Notes: generated by a model not told the origin, from the letters alone. Positions 27,762 through 36,651 are shown, counted from the first letter of the stretch. The stretch is 64,000 nucleotides of DNA from Phycisphaeraceae bacterium (GCA_019636565.1 JAHBXG010000013.1:28896-92895); one strand, 5' to 3'. Translations and numbers: made by a program.

Positions 27762-28490
27762 TCAGGGATTCTCTGGCACAAGCTGCGTCATCAACTCCGC
27801 CCACCGACTCTTCTGTTCCGACGTCCCCCAATCACTCTTCCGCACCGATCCATCAATGTACGACGCATTCCCATACGCCGTCTTCGACTTGTAGTTGTGC
27901 CATTGCCAGAGTTCATCGAGCACGGGCATCCACGGGGCCTGATCCCAGAGCCGCGTGATCGTGCGCCGGACGGTTTCAGAGTCCATGCCCCGCCTGTCGA
28001 GCTTGGTCATCTGTGCGCCGGGCACGTAATCGGCGCTCATGAAGACCTGCTTCGCGAAGGGAAAGTCGGCGTCGTAACCCATGGTCTCAACGATCTTCGG
28101 GTCGACCGTGTTGCCGACATCGCGAGGGCACTGAAACGTCGGCGCAACGTCGTAGATCCACCAGCCTTTGCCGGTCTTGGTGTGAGTCTTCACGGGGCGG
28201 GCCACACCTGTCGCATCGCTCAAGGCGAACATCATGTCCTGAAATGGCTTCGCGGGCCCATCGGCCTGAAACGGAATGAATGAGACAAAGGGCAGCAGCC
28301 CGTCCTTGCCCCCCATGAGCGAGATGCCGGTCTGTGTCTGGCGCATGTTGGACATGCACTTCATCTGCGCCGCCTTGTCACGCGCGGAGTTGAGCGCAAT
28401 CAAACTCAGCCCGATCAGCACCGCGACGATCGCGATCACGATCAGGATTTCAACAAGCGTGATTCCCGGTGCACGGCGAGCCACAGACAT
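27762..28490 (-). CDS. Type II secretion/pilus prepilin-type protein
   Basis: 242 residues. The N-terminus [28 protein letters not shown] is a class III signal: basic leader, Gly cleavage site, then a +5 Glu (ITLVE) and hydrophobic helix, so prepilin peptidase processing is expected. The C-terminus [20 protein letters not shown] resembles the H-X9-DG end of planctomycete DUF1559-type proteins. Cysteines in FQCPRD could bind metal or pair. It is a pseudopilin-like surface protein; the assembly it joins is not encoded nearby. Confidence 0.87.
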   Translation of the reverse strand: MSVARRAPGITLVEILIVIAIVAVLIGLSLIALNSARDKAAQMKCMSNMRQTQTGISLMGGKDGLLPFVSFIPFQADGPAKPFQDMMFALSDATGVARPVKTHTKTGKGWWIYDVAPTFQCPRDVGNTVDPKIVETMGYDADFPFAKQVFMSADYVPGAQMTKLDRRGMDSETVRRTITRLWDQAPWMPVLDELWQWHNYKSKTAYGNASYIDGSVRKSDWGTSEQKSRWAELMTQLVPENP

Positions 28491-28603
28491 GTTTGTACTT
28501 ACGGAATCGATCGTGCGCAGTTGCAGCCAATTTCAACGGCGGGAGGCGCAGGCGTGTCCCGTTCCATGAAGCATCTCAAGACCGGCCCATTCGGAATCGA
28601 GGC

Positions 28604-29680
28604 TCACTTTCCGCCCCACACCGTCAACGCCACATTCACCGCATTGAACATCGCGTGCATCACGATCGGCACCGAGAGTTTGCCCGTCCGTTGCATCGCG
28701 ATTCCAAGCGCCAGCCCAAGTACAAACAGTACCGGCAGCACCGTCGAGAGTGTCTCGGTCGGAACCGCCCCGATGTGTGCCGCGGCAAACAGCCCGGCAG
28801 TCATCAGCACGCCCAGCCACGCGCGATTGAACGCTCGAACCAGCGCCGTCTGGAGAAAATACCGGTAGATGAGTTCTTCAACGATCGGCGTGATTAGTAT
28901 CGCTGATGCCGCCTGCGTCCACGCCCACGGATCGTTCTTGCTGTCGGAGATGGTCTGGAGCGTGTTGTGTCCAATCGTCGGCGGGCTGGCTTGTTTGAAC
29001 GCCTTGTAGATCTCAAGCGCGATGAGCCCAGTCGCATTCACAACAGGCAGCACGATGACAATCGCGAGCAGGCCCACGCCGAGGTCCTTCCACGAAGGGT
29101 GCTTCAGTCCGCCGGTCGCTAGCGCGAGCATCGCAAATCCCGCCACCAGACCCGCTGCGCCCTGTCCGAGCATGGCGATCGCATTGCCCTTGGTGCTTCC
29201 CGCCGTCACCCCGCCAAGCCAACTCGCGTTGAGTCGGATCTGCGCATTGATCGCTTCGGCGCCAAGGCCCATCGCGAGATAGATCACGATCGCCGCGAAG
29301 AGGAACGCCCACCACGGCCGGTCCGCGCCGCCCTCAGCGCCTTTTCCCAGCGACGACGGCTTGATGACATTCCCGAACCACAGGCACACGACCACCGCAG
29401 CGCCCAACCCGATCTGCAGCCACACCCACTGCGTCGAAGTGACGCGGGGAGGATCGACGCTCGGCTTGGTGACCTCGGGAGCGCGGGCCTTGGGTGTCGG
29501 CACCTGCTGGGCCGCGAGAACCGGCCCATGCAGCGCAACTTCCGATACGTTTGTGAGCGGCGGAGCGCCTTCCGCCACCCCCGCCCCAAGCCCTGCAAGA
29601 ATCACGCCGAAGAACAGGATCAGCAGCGGCCACCGGGAGATTTGCTTGCCCAGCGTGCTTACCGAAATCGTGGAACACAA
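28604..29680 (-). CDS. CPBP-family intramembrane metalloprotease
   Basis: About 358 residues if TTG 29680 is used. The CPBP/Abi core is intact: PIVEELIYRYFLQTAL (EE-x-x-x-R), AAHIGAVPTETLS (His) and HAMFNAVNVALTVWG (H-x-x-x-N). Eight or so hydrophobic helices surround it. The true N-terminus is unclear: the signal-peptide-like GKQISRWPLLILFFGVILAGLGAG needs a start near 29650-29680, but only TTG 29680, CTG 29653 or GTG 29605 are in frame. TTG 29680 would overlap the divergent trpC start. CPBP proteases process prenylated or membrane peptides; the target is unknown. Confidence 0.8.
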   Translation of the reverse strand: MCSTISVSTLGKQISRWPLLILFFGVILAGLGAGVAEGAPPLTNVSEVALHGPVLAAQQVPTPKARAPEVTKPSVDPPRVTSTQWVWLQIGLGAAVVVCLWFGNVIKPSSLGKGAEGGADRPWWAFLFAAIVIYLAMGLGAEAINAQIRLNASWLGGVTAGSTKGNAIAMLGQGAAGLVAGFAMLALATGGLKHPSWKDLGVGLLAIVIVLPVVNATGLIALEIYKAFKQASPPTIGHNTLQTISDSKNDPWAWTQAASAILITPIVEELIYRYFLQTALVRAFNRAWLGVLMTAGLFAAAHIGAVPTETLSTVLPVLFVLGLALGIAMQRTGKLSVPIVMHAMFNAVNVALTVWGGK

Positions 29681-30491
29681 ACGCGTCGAACTCGCCGCGG
29701 CCAAGTCCAAAGTCCCGCTCTCCGAACTCGAGGCGATGGTCGCCCAAGAGGAGGCCCCGCGCAACTTCTTTGCCGCCGTCACCCACCGCCAGCGCAACGC
29801 CTTCGATACCGCGATCATCGCGGAAGTGAAGCGGCAAAGCCCCAGTGCGGGGCTCATCCGGCCGGAATATGAAGGCGATTCCTTTCGCCCGGAAGTCATC
29901 GCAAGAAAGTATCACGCTTCCGGGGCTGCCGCGATCTCCTGCCTGACTGATCGCAAGTACTTCGGGGGCGACCTGTCGTTCATCCAGCGGATCAAGGCGG
30001 CGGTCCCCCTACCGGTCCTCCGCAAGGATTTCATCGTCGACCCCTACCAGTTGTGGGAGGCCCGTGCCCACGGGGCCGATGCCGTCCTGCTCATCGCCGA
30101 ATGCCTCGCCGAGGGCGAAATGCTCGACCTGATGATCCTCGCCCAGCAACTGCAATTGACGGTCCTGCTTGAAGTCCACGACATGGAAAACCTGCTCCGC
30201 GTCCGCCCACATGTGGGGTTTCCGCACCGGGGCTACGGCCTTTTGGGAATCAATAACCGGAATCTGGCCACCATGGAGGTGGACCTCAACCACACCCTCC
30301 GGTTGGCCGATCTGGTCGAGGACCGGGGCATCCTGGTCAGCGAGTCGGGTATCCGAACCTCGGCGGACCTCGCGCGCTTAAGGAGTCAGGGAATCCGTAT
30401 CGTGCTGGTCGGGGAACACCTCATGCGCCAACCCGACCCGGGAGCGGCCCTGTCGATTATGTTGAACCCCGAATCCGGCCCGAATCCCTGA
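29655..30491 (+). CDS. trpC: Indole-3-glycerol-phosphate synthase
   Basis: 278 residues. It converts CdRP to indole-3-glycerol phosphate in tryptophan synthesis. Family motifs: LTEIVEHKRVELAAAK at the start, IIAEVKRQSPSAGLI (catalytic Lys region), VLRKDFIVDPYQLWEARAHGADAVLLI, LLGINNRNLATMEVDL and LVSESGIRTSADLARL. GTG 29655 gives the usual VLTEI start. TTG 29646 is an alternative, because GGGAG at 29635-29639 sits 6 nt before it. No other trp gene is in the window, so it is detached from a trp operon. The start lies head-to-head with the CPBP protease. Confidence 0.94.
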   Translation: MLTEIVEHKRVELAAAKSKVPLSELEAMVAQEEAPRNFFAAVTHRQRNAFDTAIIAEVKRQSPSAGLIRPEYEGDSFRPEVIARKYHASGAAAISCLTDRKYFGGDLSFIQRIKAAVPLPVLRKDFIVDPYQLWEARAHGADAVLLIAECLAEGEMLDLMILAQQLQLTVLLEVHDMENLLRVRPHVGFPHRGYGLLGINNRNLATMEVDLNHTLRLADLVEDRGILVSESGIRTSADLARLRSQGIRIVLVGEHLMRQPDPGAALSIMLNPESGPNP

Positions 30492-30564
30492 TCCGACTAC
30501 CCTACAGCCCCAGATTTCAACGAATCGCCGCCCACCACCCGGCGCGGCATGGAGACCTTCAGAA

Positions 30565-31941
30565 ATGAAAAGCAGCGGCTCTCAACCCTTCTTCACCCGC
30601 CTCGGCGTCACCCTGCTCGTCACCCTCGCGGGTGTCGCCTACGCCCAGGAGCCTCAGGCTCCGCAAACCCAGGAAGCCACCGTCCATGCCGGCGGCGCTG
30701 CCCCGCGTCCGCAGCGCGCCGAACAGCCCCAGGCCGCCGCGAACAGCAACCAGCAACCCGAGGCGAAGGCTTTGCTCGAGAAATCCCGCGACGCCATTGC
30801 CGCCGCCAAGACGCTCGAGTTCGATCTCTTCGCCCCGCAGATCGGCCTCATGGGTGGCGATCGCAGCCCCAAGAACGTCAAGGCTCACATGGTGCTCACC
30901 CGCGCCGATACCGGCGGCTGGGTCATGCGCATGACCGGCAGCGGCACCGTCGGCAAGGACGCGACCCCAACCCCGTTCGACGTCGTGTGGGATCGTCAAT
31001 CCATAACCTGGGTCGATGAGGCAGCCAAGACGGTCTACACCCGCCCCTTCGGCCAGGCCCGGAGCTTCAAAGGGCTTCAGATGATCAACGGCCTTCGCGC
31101 CACATGGCTTTCTGGTGATCGTCCGCTGGGCGAAGAACTCGCGCAATCGGCGATGCAGTTGGAAGGCGTGGAAGAGATCGCCGGCGTGCCCTGCGACGTC
31201 GTGCTGACCGGCACCGCGCTCGAAGGCAACGGCAGCCGCAAGAAGGTCTGGATCGCCAAGAGCGATTCGATCCCGCGCAAGCACGAGAACATCATCGACA
31301 GCAAGCTCATCAACGCCAGCACGTCGGTTGAACTCTCGAATTTGAAGATAAACGAGACGATCCCGCCCGATCGGGCGACGATCATTCCGCCCGAGGGCTA
31401 CGCCATTGACAAGAGCGAACCGGTGGTGAACAAGCCCGTCAAGCTCGACAAACTGGCCGTCCCCGACTTTGAGCTCTCGATGCCCGACGGCACCAAGGTG
31501 AGCAAGGCCTCGCTCGCCGGCAGCGTTGCGGTGATCCAGTTCTGGGGCACGTGGTCCAACCCGTCCAAGCGCAGCCACGAGGAACTCCAGCAGCTCGCCG
31601 ACAGCTACAAGGACAAGGGCGTCAAGTTCTTTATCGCCTCGGTGCGTGAAAAGGACGCCGAAGGTGTTGCCGCGTACGTGAAGGACGCCAACATCGCGCT
31701 CCCGGTGCTGATCGAGGCCGACTCGCTGGCCGAGCGGCTGGACGTGCAGAGCGTGCCAACCGCCGTGGTCATCGGCGCCGACGGCGCAAACGTTCGCATC
31801 GTTTCCAACTACTTGAAGGAAGCGACGATGAAGGAAATCGGCGAGGGCATCGAGACCGCCCTGAAGGAAGCCGCCGAGAAGAAGCCCGCCGCCGAGCCTG
31901 CCGCCCCCGCTCATGGCGATATGAAGCCCGCCGACAGGTAA
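30565..31941 (+). CDS. Secreted DUF2092-like protein fused to a redox-dead thioredoxin domain
   Basis: 458 residues. Signal peptide MKSSGSQPFFTRLGVTLLVTLAGVAYA, then an Ala/Gln/Pro-rich spacer. Residues about 65-290 (LLEKSRDAIAAAKTLEFDL...KKVWIAKSDSIPRKHE...NETIPP) look like DUF2092/LolA-type lipoprotein-carrier sheets. Residues about 296-440 are a TlpA-like thioredoxin fold: VPDFELSMPDG, VAVIQFWGTWSNPSKRS, VPTAVVIGADG. The active-site WCxxCK is WSNPSK (Ser331 and Ser334), so both catalytic Cys are lost and disulfide chemistry is unlikely. Probably a periplasmic binding protein. A strong terminator follows. Confidence 0.82.
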   Translation: MKSSGSQPFFTRLGVTLLVTLAGVAYAQEPQAPQTQEATVHAGGAAPRPQRAEQPQAAANSNQQPEAKALLEKSRDAIAAAKTLEFDLFAPQIGLMGGDRSPKNVKAHMVLTRADTGGWVMRMTGSGTVGKDATPTPFDVVWDRQSITWVDEAAKTVYTRPFGQARSFKGLQMINGLRATWLSGDRPLGEELAQSAMQLEGVEEIAGVPCDVVLTGTALEGNGSRKKVWIAKSDSIPRKHENIIDSKLINASTSVELSNLKINETIPPDRATIIPPEGYAIDKSEPVVNKPVKLDKLAVPDFELSMPDGTKVSKASLAGSVAVIQFWGTWSNPSKRSHEELQQLADSYKDKGVKFFIASVREKDAEGVAAYVKDANIALPVLIEADSLAERLDVQSVPTAVVIGADGANVRIVSNYLKEATMKEIGEGIETALKEAAEKKPAAEPAAPAHGDMKPADR

Positions 31942-31964
31942 GCAAACATTCCCATCCGGACTCC

Positions 31965-31993
31965 AAAGCAGCCCCGACCGGGGCTGCTTTTCT
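31965..31993 (+). terminator. Rho-independent terminator between the thioredoxin-fold gene and hisS
   Basis: Perfect 11-bp stem AAAGCAGCCCC / GGGGCTGCTTT with a 4-nt loop and a T-rich tail. It starts 23 nt after the stop. Confidence 0.92.
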
Positions 31994-32033
31994 TATTACC
32001 TCGCACTCCAGCCGCCTCTCTACGCTTGACGCC

Positions 32034-33398
32034 ATGCCCGACTTTCAAGCCCCCAAGGGCACCCGAGACTTCTACCCCGCCGACGCCGCCCGTCGCCGCT
32101 TTATCACCGAGTCGTGGCGCTCCGCCTCCATCCGGCACGGCTTTGAGGAAATCGACGGGCCCATCTTCGAGCATCTCGATCTCTACACCGTCAAGAGCGG
32201 CGAAGGGATTGTCAGCGAACTCTTTTCCTTCCAGCGCGCCGGGGGCGAGAAGGACTACGCCCTGCGCCCGGAGTTCACACCAACGCTCGCGCGCCTCTAC
32301 GCTGCGCGCGCGGGCAGCCTGCCCAAGCCGACGCGCTGGTTTACCGCCGGGCCATTCTTCCGCGCTGAAAAGCCTCAGCGCGGCAGGCTTCGCGAGTTTC
32401 TCCAGTGGAACGCCGACATCCTGGGCGATGCGTCTCCGGCCGCCGACGCAGAGATCATCGCGACATGCGTCTCCCTGCTCGCTTCGCTCGGTCTGACGAG
32501 CAAGGACGTTCGGGTCAAGGTCAATCACCGGGCCGCCCTGAGCGCGTGGCTCCAGAGCCGGGGCGTCCAGCCCGACGCACAGGCCGAACTCTTCAAACTT
32601 CTTGATGCCAAGGGAAAGATGCCCCCCGGCGAATTCGCACAGAAGGTTTCCGCCTTCGGCTTCAGCGCCGAGCAGGCCGAAGTCTTCCAGAAGGGCCTGG
32701 TCCGCATCACCGTTCCGGCGGGGATCGATCCGAGCAAGGAAGCCGTCGATCCGTTCAAGCCGCCCGCAATCGATCCGTCCGTCCAGGACGTTCTCGATCT
32801 GACCTATTTCTCGGATGCGGTCATGCCGCTGGCGAAGGAATTGGTCGCGGCCGGAATCATCGACTGGATCGATTTCGATCTCAGCGTCGTGCGGGGTCTG
32901 GCGTACTACACCGGCATGGTCTTCGAAGTGCACGAGGCAACGGGCGACGAGCGCGCGATCGCGGGGGGCGGACGCTACGACAATCTCGTGGAACTCTTCG
33001 ATGGTCCGGCGACACCCGCCGTCGGCTTCGGTATGGGCGATGTGGTGCTCGGCCTCGTCCTCGAAGATCGCGGGTTGATGCCCAAGGAAATCGATCTTTT
33101 CCGGCGCATCGGCGCGACGCCGGAAGTCTTTGTGATTCCGGGTCCCGCGCCCGAGGCCGAACTGCTCGTCAAGCCGCTGCTCGCGAGACTGCGCACCGCG
33201 GGCCGCCATGCCCGCGCCTCATCCAAATCCACCCGCAACGTCGGCAAACTGCTGAAAGACGCGAATGACCAGGGTGCACGCATCGCGATGATCGTTGAAA
33301 CACGAGAAACCGTCGCGCTTAAAGACCTCGCGACGGGCGAGCAGTCTCAGCCGATTCTCGTGGCCGAGGCGTTCGCGCGGCTCGGTATCGTGCTCTGA
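32034..33398 (+). CDS. hisS: Histidyl-tRNA synthetase
   Basis: 454 residues, typical length. Class II motifs: QAPKGTRDFYP at the start, motif 2 region YALRPEFTPTLARLY and RWFTAGPFFRAEKPQRGRLREFLQWNADILG, and motif 3 GGGRYDNLVELFDGPATPAVGFGMG. The His-specific SVVRGLAYYTGMVFEV is present. The C-terminal anticodon domain follows from EVFVIPGPA. Ligates histidine to tRNA-His. The gene stands alone behind a terminator and ends at the second CACAGAG element. Confidence 0.97.
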   Translation: MPDFQAPKGTRDFYPADAARRRFITESWRSASIRHGFEEIDGPIFEHLDLYTVKSGEGIVSELFSFQRAGGEKDYALRPEFTPTLARLYAARAGSLPKPTRWFTAGPFFRAEKPQRGRLREFLQWNADILGDASPAADAEIIATCVSLLASLGLTSKDVRVKVNHRAALSAWLQSRGVQPDAQAELFKLLDAKGKMPPGEFAQKVSAFGFSAEQAEVFQKGLVRITVPAGIDPSKEAVDPFKPPAIDPSVQDVLDLTYFSDAVMPLAKELVAAGIIDWIDFDLSVVRGLAYYTGMVFEVHEATGDERAIAGGGRYDNLVELFDGPATPAVGFGMGDVVLGLVLEDRGLMPKEIDLFRRIGATPEVFVIPGPAPEAELLVKPLLARLRTAGRHARASSKSTRNVGKLLKDANDQGARIAMIVETRETVALKDLATGEQSQPILVAEAFARLGIVL

Positions 33399-33525
33399 AA
33401 TTCTTTGGAAAGACATTTACCACAGAGTCGCAGAGGCTCAGAGAAGAAGTGGATTGATCAAATCCACTTCAGCTCTTTCCAACTTGTCTTGCTCTGTGCC
33501 TCTGTGTCTCTTTGGTGAACTCTCA
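33399..33525. repeat. CACAGAG-type inverted-repeat element, copy 2
   Basis: Exactly fills the gap between the hisS stop and the convergent lepB stop. Left arm about 33417-33450 (TTTACCACAGAGTCGCAGAGGCTCAGAG), right arm about 33491-33520 with complement TTCACCAAAGAGACACAGAGGCACAGAG. A perfect 10-bp inner hairpin GAAGTGGATT / AATCCACTTC with a 5-nt loop lies between them. It may act as a bidirectional terminator. Confidence 0.75.
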
Positions 33526-35148
33526 TCACCAGATCCAGCGCACATTCCCAAAGTCCGGAATCGGGATCAAGCCCCACTTGCGCGAAAGCGCAGGGAAGAA
33601 GACGCAGAACGCCTTGCCCACGATCAGATCCCGCGGCACAACGCCGGCGTGATCGTCGATCAACTCCGACACCCACGGGTCCGGCTCGCCCCACAATCGC
33701 GCATCCAGGCTCGCCGGGCTGTTGTCGCCCATCATGAAAAACTCGTTCGCTTGCTGAATCGCCAGCGTCGTCGGGTGGCTGCCTCGGCAGGGCGTATCAC
33801 GCCACTGGGGCATCACGTGCTGCACCGGCTGGTAGAACAAGTCGCGATCCAGCCGCACCCGGTGCAGTTCCGCCGCTCCCGATAGATCGATCTTCACTTC
33901 CGGCCTGGTGTAGTTCGACGGCTCCGACAGCGGCACCGGGCGCACCCGGAGCGAGAGCATCTCTTCCAGCGGCTTGCCCGTTGAATACTCCACCCGCTGC
34001 GCGGGGGTCCAGTCGTACATCCCCTCGCAAACCAGTGTGCCATCAAGGAACAACTGCAGGGCCTGATCGACATGCCGGAACTCGAAATTGGTGACGCGAT
34101 CCGGGCCGAGCGGTGCAACGCCGTCCTTGCTCGCCAGCGTCTTCCACGGGGCGGTAGCATCGCCCAAGGGACGCATCTCGACCGAGGCTTTCGCGCCCTC
34201 GATCCGCCCTCGGAACTCGTGCGAATTGACTGCGATCGTCGCTCCGGCGCTCCCGCCCGCTACCTTCGGGCGGACCCCGAAACTCACCCGCAGATCGCCT
34301 ATGGGGAAGCGCAGCACCGGCTGGTTCTTCCTCGCGTTCAACTGCGGCGTGTCGTTGTAGTGGTTCAAGTCGGTGATCGGGCGCGACTTGGTGTCCCATT
34401 GCAGGCTCGTCGGGCCGGTCCCGTCGTACGTGTACACCGTCGTGTCGTTGACCTTCCACTTCTCGGTCGAGGGCACCCACGGAGAGGTGAACCAGCGCGA
34501 GCCATCTCGAATCGGGTTCGCCGGCTCGTAGGTGCTGTCGAAGATCAACTGCCACGTTGCGTCCTGCTCGCGGCGCGGCTTGCGGGCGATCTTCCAGTCG
34601 GTGTTCTCCCAGCATTCTTCGGGCGTTTCCTTCCGATCGGCTTTGAATGGCCGCACGAAAACATCCCCGTCCACGATCGAGAGTTCTTCGTTCTCCAGGC
34701 CCACCAGCCGCTTGATGTAATAAACCTGCGGGTTGGTCGGGTTTCGGAAGACCACGACATCCCAGCGGGCCGGCGTGCCGTAGGGATAGTTGTACTTCAG
34801 CACGAAGATGCGATCGCCGCTGCTGGCATCTTTCGTGAAGGGCGGCAGCAACCGGTCGGTATTGGGCTCGCGCGCGTCCCTCACTTGCTGGCGAGGCTTG
34901 GCGTTCTCCATGTTGCCGTCAACGAATTCCGTCGGGCTGATCGGCCACTGATACCCCGTTTCCTTGTCGCGGATCCGCACGTGCGCCCCCAGCAGCGTCG
35001 GCGCCATCGATCCCGTGGGGATCTGGAAGGGCTCGAGCACGATGCCGCGGAAGATCAGTGCGATCGTGAACGCGATCAGCAGCGAGATCACCGTTTCCTT
35101 GACCGAGGTTGGCGGCTGGCTCGCTTTTTCGACGTGGGCTTCTGTCAT
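33526..35148 (-). CDS. lepB: Signal peptidase I with a very large insertion
   Basis: 540 residues versus about 180-325 for most family members. Transmembrane anchor at 17-37 (KETVISLLIAFTIALIFRGIV), catalytic Ser47 in PTGSMAPTL, Lys146 in YYIKRLVGL, and the C-terminal box GDNSPASLDARLWG near residue 474. Between the Lys box and GDNS lies about 300 extra residues, including a beta-rich module (VSFGVRPKVAGG...VTNFEFRHVDQALQLFLDGTLV) that resembles a LamG-like sheet. The enzyme cleaves Sec/Tat signal peptides at the membrane. ATG 35148 is preferred over GTG 35154 because AAAGGTG is at the right distance. Confidence 0.93.
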   Translation of the reverse strand: MTEAHVEKASQPPTSVKETVISLLIAFTIALIFRGIVLEPFQIPTGSMAPTLLGAHVRIRDKETGYQWPISPTEFVDGNMENAKPRQQVRDAREPNTDRLLPPFTKDASSGDRIFVLKYNYPYGTPARWDVVVFRNPTNPQVYYIKRLVGLENEELSIVDGDVFVRPFKADRKETPEECWENTDWKIARKPRREQDATWQLIFDSTYEPANPIRDGSRWFTSPWVPSTEKWKVNDTTVYTYDGTGPTSLQWDTKSRPITDLNHYNDTPQLNARKNQPVLRFPIGDLRVSFGVRPKVAGGSAGATIAVNSHEFRGRIEGAKASVEMRPLGDATAPWKTLASKDGVAPLGPDRVTNFEFRHVDQALQLFLDGTLVCEGMYDWTPAQRVEYSTGKPLEEMLSLRVRPVPLSEPSNYTRPEVKIDLSGAAELHRVRLDRDLFYQPVQHVMPQWRDTPCRGSHPTTLAIQQANEFFMMGDNSPASLDARLWGEPDPWVSELIDDHAGVVPRDLIVGKAFCVFFPALSRKWGLIPIPDFGNVRWIW

Positions 35149-35214
35149 GATCACCTTTGCTATCGGTCCGGCATCAACGTTTCTTGTCGGCTCGGGCCGA
35201 GCGTACTCCTGGCG

Positions 35215-36651
35215 TCACCGTGCGGGTGGCGGCCCCGAAGGCCCACTTCCTGGCCCACTTCCTGGCCCGCCTCCTGGCCCGCCTCTTGGCCCACCGCCGC
35301 GAGGACCCTGCGGCCCGCCTCCTTGGCCACCCGATCCGCCGCCACGTCGGCGCCGGCGTCGGCCCCGCCGAGGTCCGCCCTCCTGCTGGGGTCCACGCGG
35401 CCGATCGTCCATCGTCCCGTCGTCGGTCGGGATGTCGTCGAGATTCAGCGGCGCTTCCTGATCGCGCGCGGGTCGGGATGGAGGTTGTTGCTGAGGTGGA
35501 CGCGACTGCTGCGCCGGGCGTTCCGGTTGCCCGCCGGAGCGGGGAGCGTCCGGAGCGCGCGGCGGCCGACCGGCACGGGGGCCGCCCTGTCCACCTGGTC
35601 CGGTCGGCGGGCGCGAATCGGGCCGTCGAGGCCCGCCTCGCGTCGGCATCTCTCCGGGTGGGGGTCGGACCGGTGCCGTCGCACTCTTTGGAGGCGTCAG
35701 GTTCTCCACCGGAATCGCGACCTGCTTGGGCCTTCCCAGTTCGTCGAGCGCGTCGAGTTCGACCAGCACCAACTGAGTGAGAATCTGACCATCGATCACC
35801 AGGCCATCGCCCTCGGGCGTTCCGACCCGGGTTTTCTTGTGAGGCAGCCGCTTGCGCAGGTCTTCGTACGTCTGGTCTTCGTAGCGCAGGCAGCACATCA
35901 GCCGGCCGCACCGACCCGAAATCTTGAGCGGGTCGAGCGTCGCCTTCTGCACCTTGGCGCTCTTCATGCTGACGGGCTTGAGCACTTTCAGGAAGTTCTT
36001 GCAGCAGCAGTATTGCCCGCACTTTTCGTAGTCGGCCGTCAGTCGGGCCTCGTCGCGCGCGCCGACCGGATGGAAATCGACCCTCCCCTGAAACTCCCGC
36101 GCCAGCGTCGGACCCAGTTCGCGAAACTCGATGCGCTCTTCGCTCAGGAAGTGAACGATCACCCGCTCGCCCCCGAGGATGGGCTCGACCTCGACGATCT
36201 TGATGTGCCCGAACCCCGCCTGCTCCGCACTCGAGCGGGCCCGCACCTTGAGTTCGTGTTTGCTCTGCTCGATCTGCGACTGGCGGTTCAGGTCCTCGAC
36301 CGTGGCGACCCGCAGCACCCTGCCCTCGGTGAAGAACGGATAGTCGCGACCGCCCGAGTTCTCGACAAACTCGAGCATCTCCTTGCGGCTGACGCTCTTG
36401 GAGCAACCCGAATTCGGGCAGGTGCTCGTGAGCATCTCGCCCAATTCGGTCCCCCGATGCGTGCGGACCACGAGTTTGCTGCCGCAGCCGGGCTTGGCCG
36501 ATCCGTCGTATGGGTACTCGCCAACCAACTTCATCGCGCCGAAGCGGACGACAATGGTTTTCGGGGCCGCGAGAGCTCCGTACGCCTCGCGATCAGACTG
36601 CTCTTTCAGATGGGCATCGGCCTCGAACTGTGGGAGCGGAACAATCGGCAT
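35215..36651 (-). CDS. PSP1/RicT-like protein with Gly/Arg/Pro-rich tail
   Basis: 478 residues. The PSP1 core at about 35-270 has VRFGAMKLVGEY, CGSKLVVRTHRGTELGEM, VHFLSEERIEFREL and the Cys-rich segment CGQYCCCKNF...GRCGRLMCCLRYE. RicT (YaaT) of Bacillus binds iron-sulfur clusters with related Cys and takes part in RNA processing and development control. Here the C-terminal third is low complexity: PPRAPDAPRSGGQ, RRGRRRRRRGGG and a GGP/GSGP run coded by 12-nt repeats (35240-35299). Such tails often bind RNA. It is the second gene of a minus-strand set with lepB 66 nt downstream. Confidence 0.86.
   Translation of the reverse strand: MPIVPLPQFEADAHLKEQSDREAYGALAAPKTIVVRFGAMKLVGEYPYDGSAKPGCGSKLVVRTHRGTELGEMLTSTCPNSGCSKSVSRKEMLEFVENSGGRDYPFFTEGRVLRVATVEDLNRQSQIEQSKHELKVRARSSAEQAGFGHIKIVEVEPILGGERVIVHFLSEERIEFRELGPTLAREFQGRVDFHPVGARDEARLTADYEKCGQYCCCKNFLKVLKPVSMKSAKVQKATLDPLKISGRCGRLMCCLRYEDQTYEDLRKRLPHKKTRVGTPEGDGLVIDGQILTQLVLVELDALDELGRPKQVAIPVENLTPPKSATAPVRPPPGEMPTRGGPRRPDSRPPTGPGGQGGPRAGRPPRAPDAPRSGGQPERPAQQSRPPQQQPPSRPARDQEAPLNLDDIPTDDGTMDDRPRGPQQEGGPRRGRRRRRRGGGSGGQGGGPQGPRGGGPRGGPGGGPGSGPGSGPSGPPPAR
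35240..35299. repeat. Imperfect 12-nt tandem repeat coding the RicT-like tail
   Basis: Five adjacent units based on GGCCCACTTCCT: two identical copies, then GGCCCGCCTCCT, GGCCCGCCTCTT and GGCCCACCGCCG. They encode Gly/Pro/Ser dipeptides of the PSP1 protein tail and could expand or contract by slippage. Confidence 0.85.

Noticed and set aside
30565..31941. Active TlpA-type disulfide reductase
   Set aside because: Both Cys of CxxC are Ser.
35240..35299. CRISPR-like repeat
   Set aside because: Units are 12 nt with no spacers and lie in frame inside a coding region; they are a tandem coding repeat.
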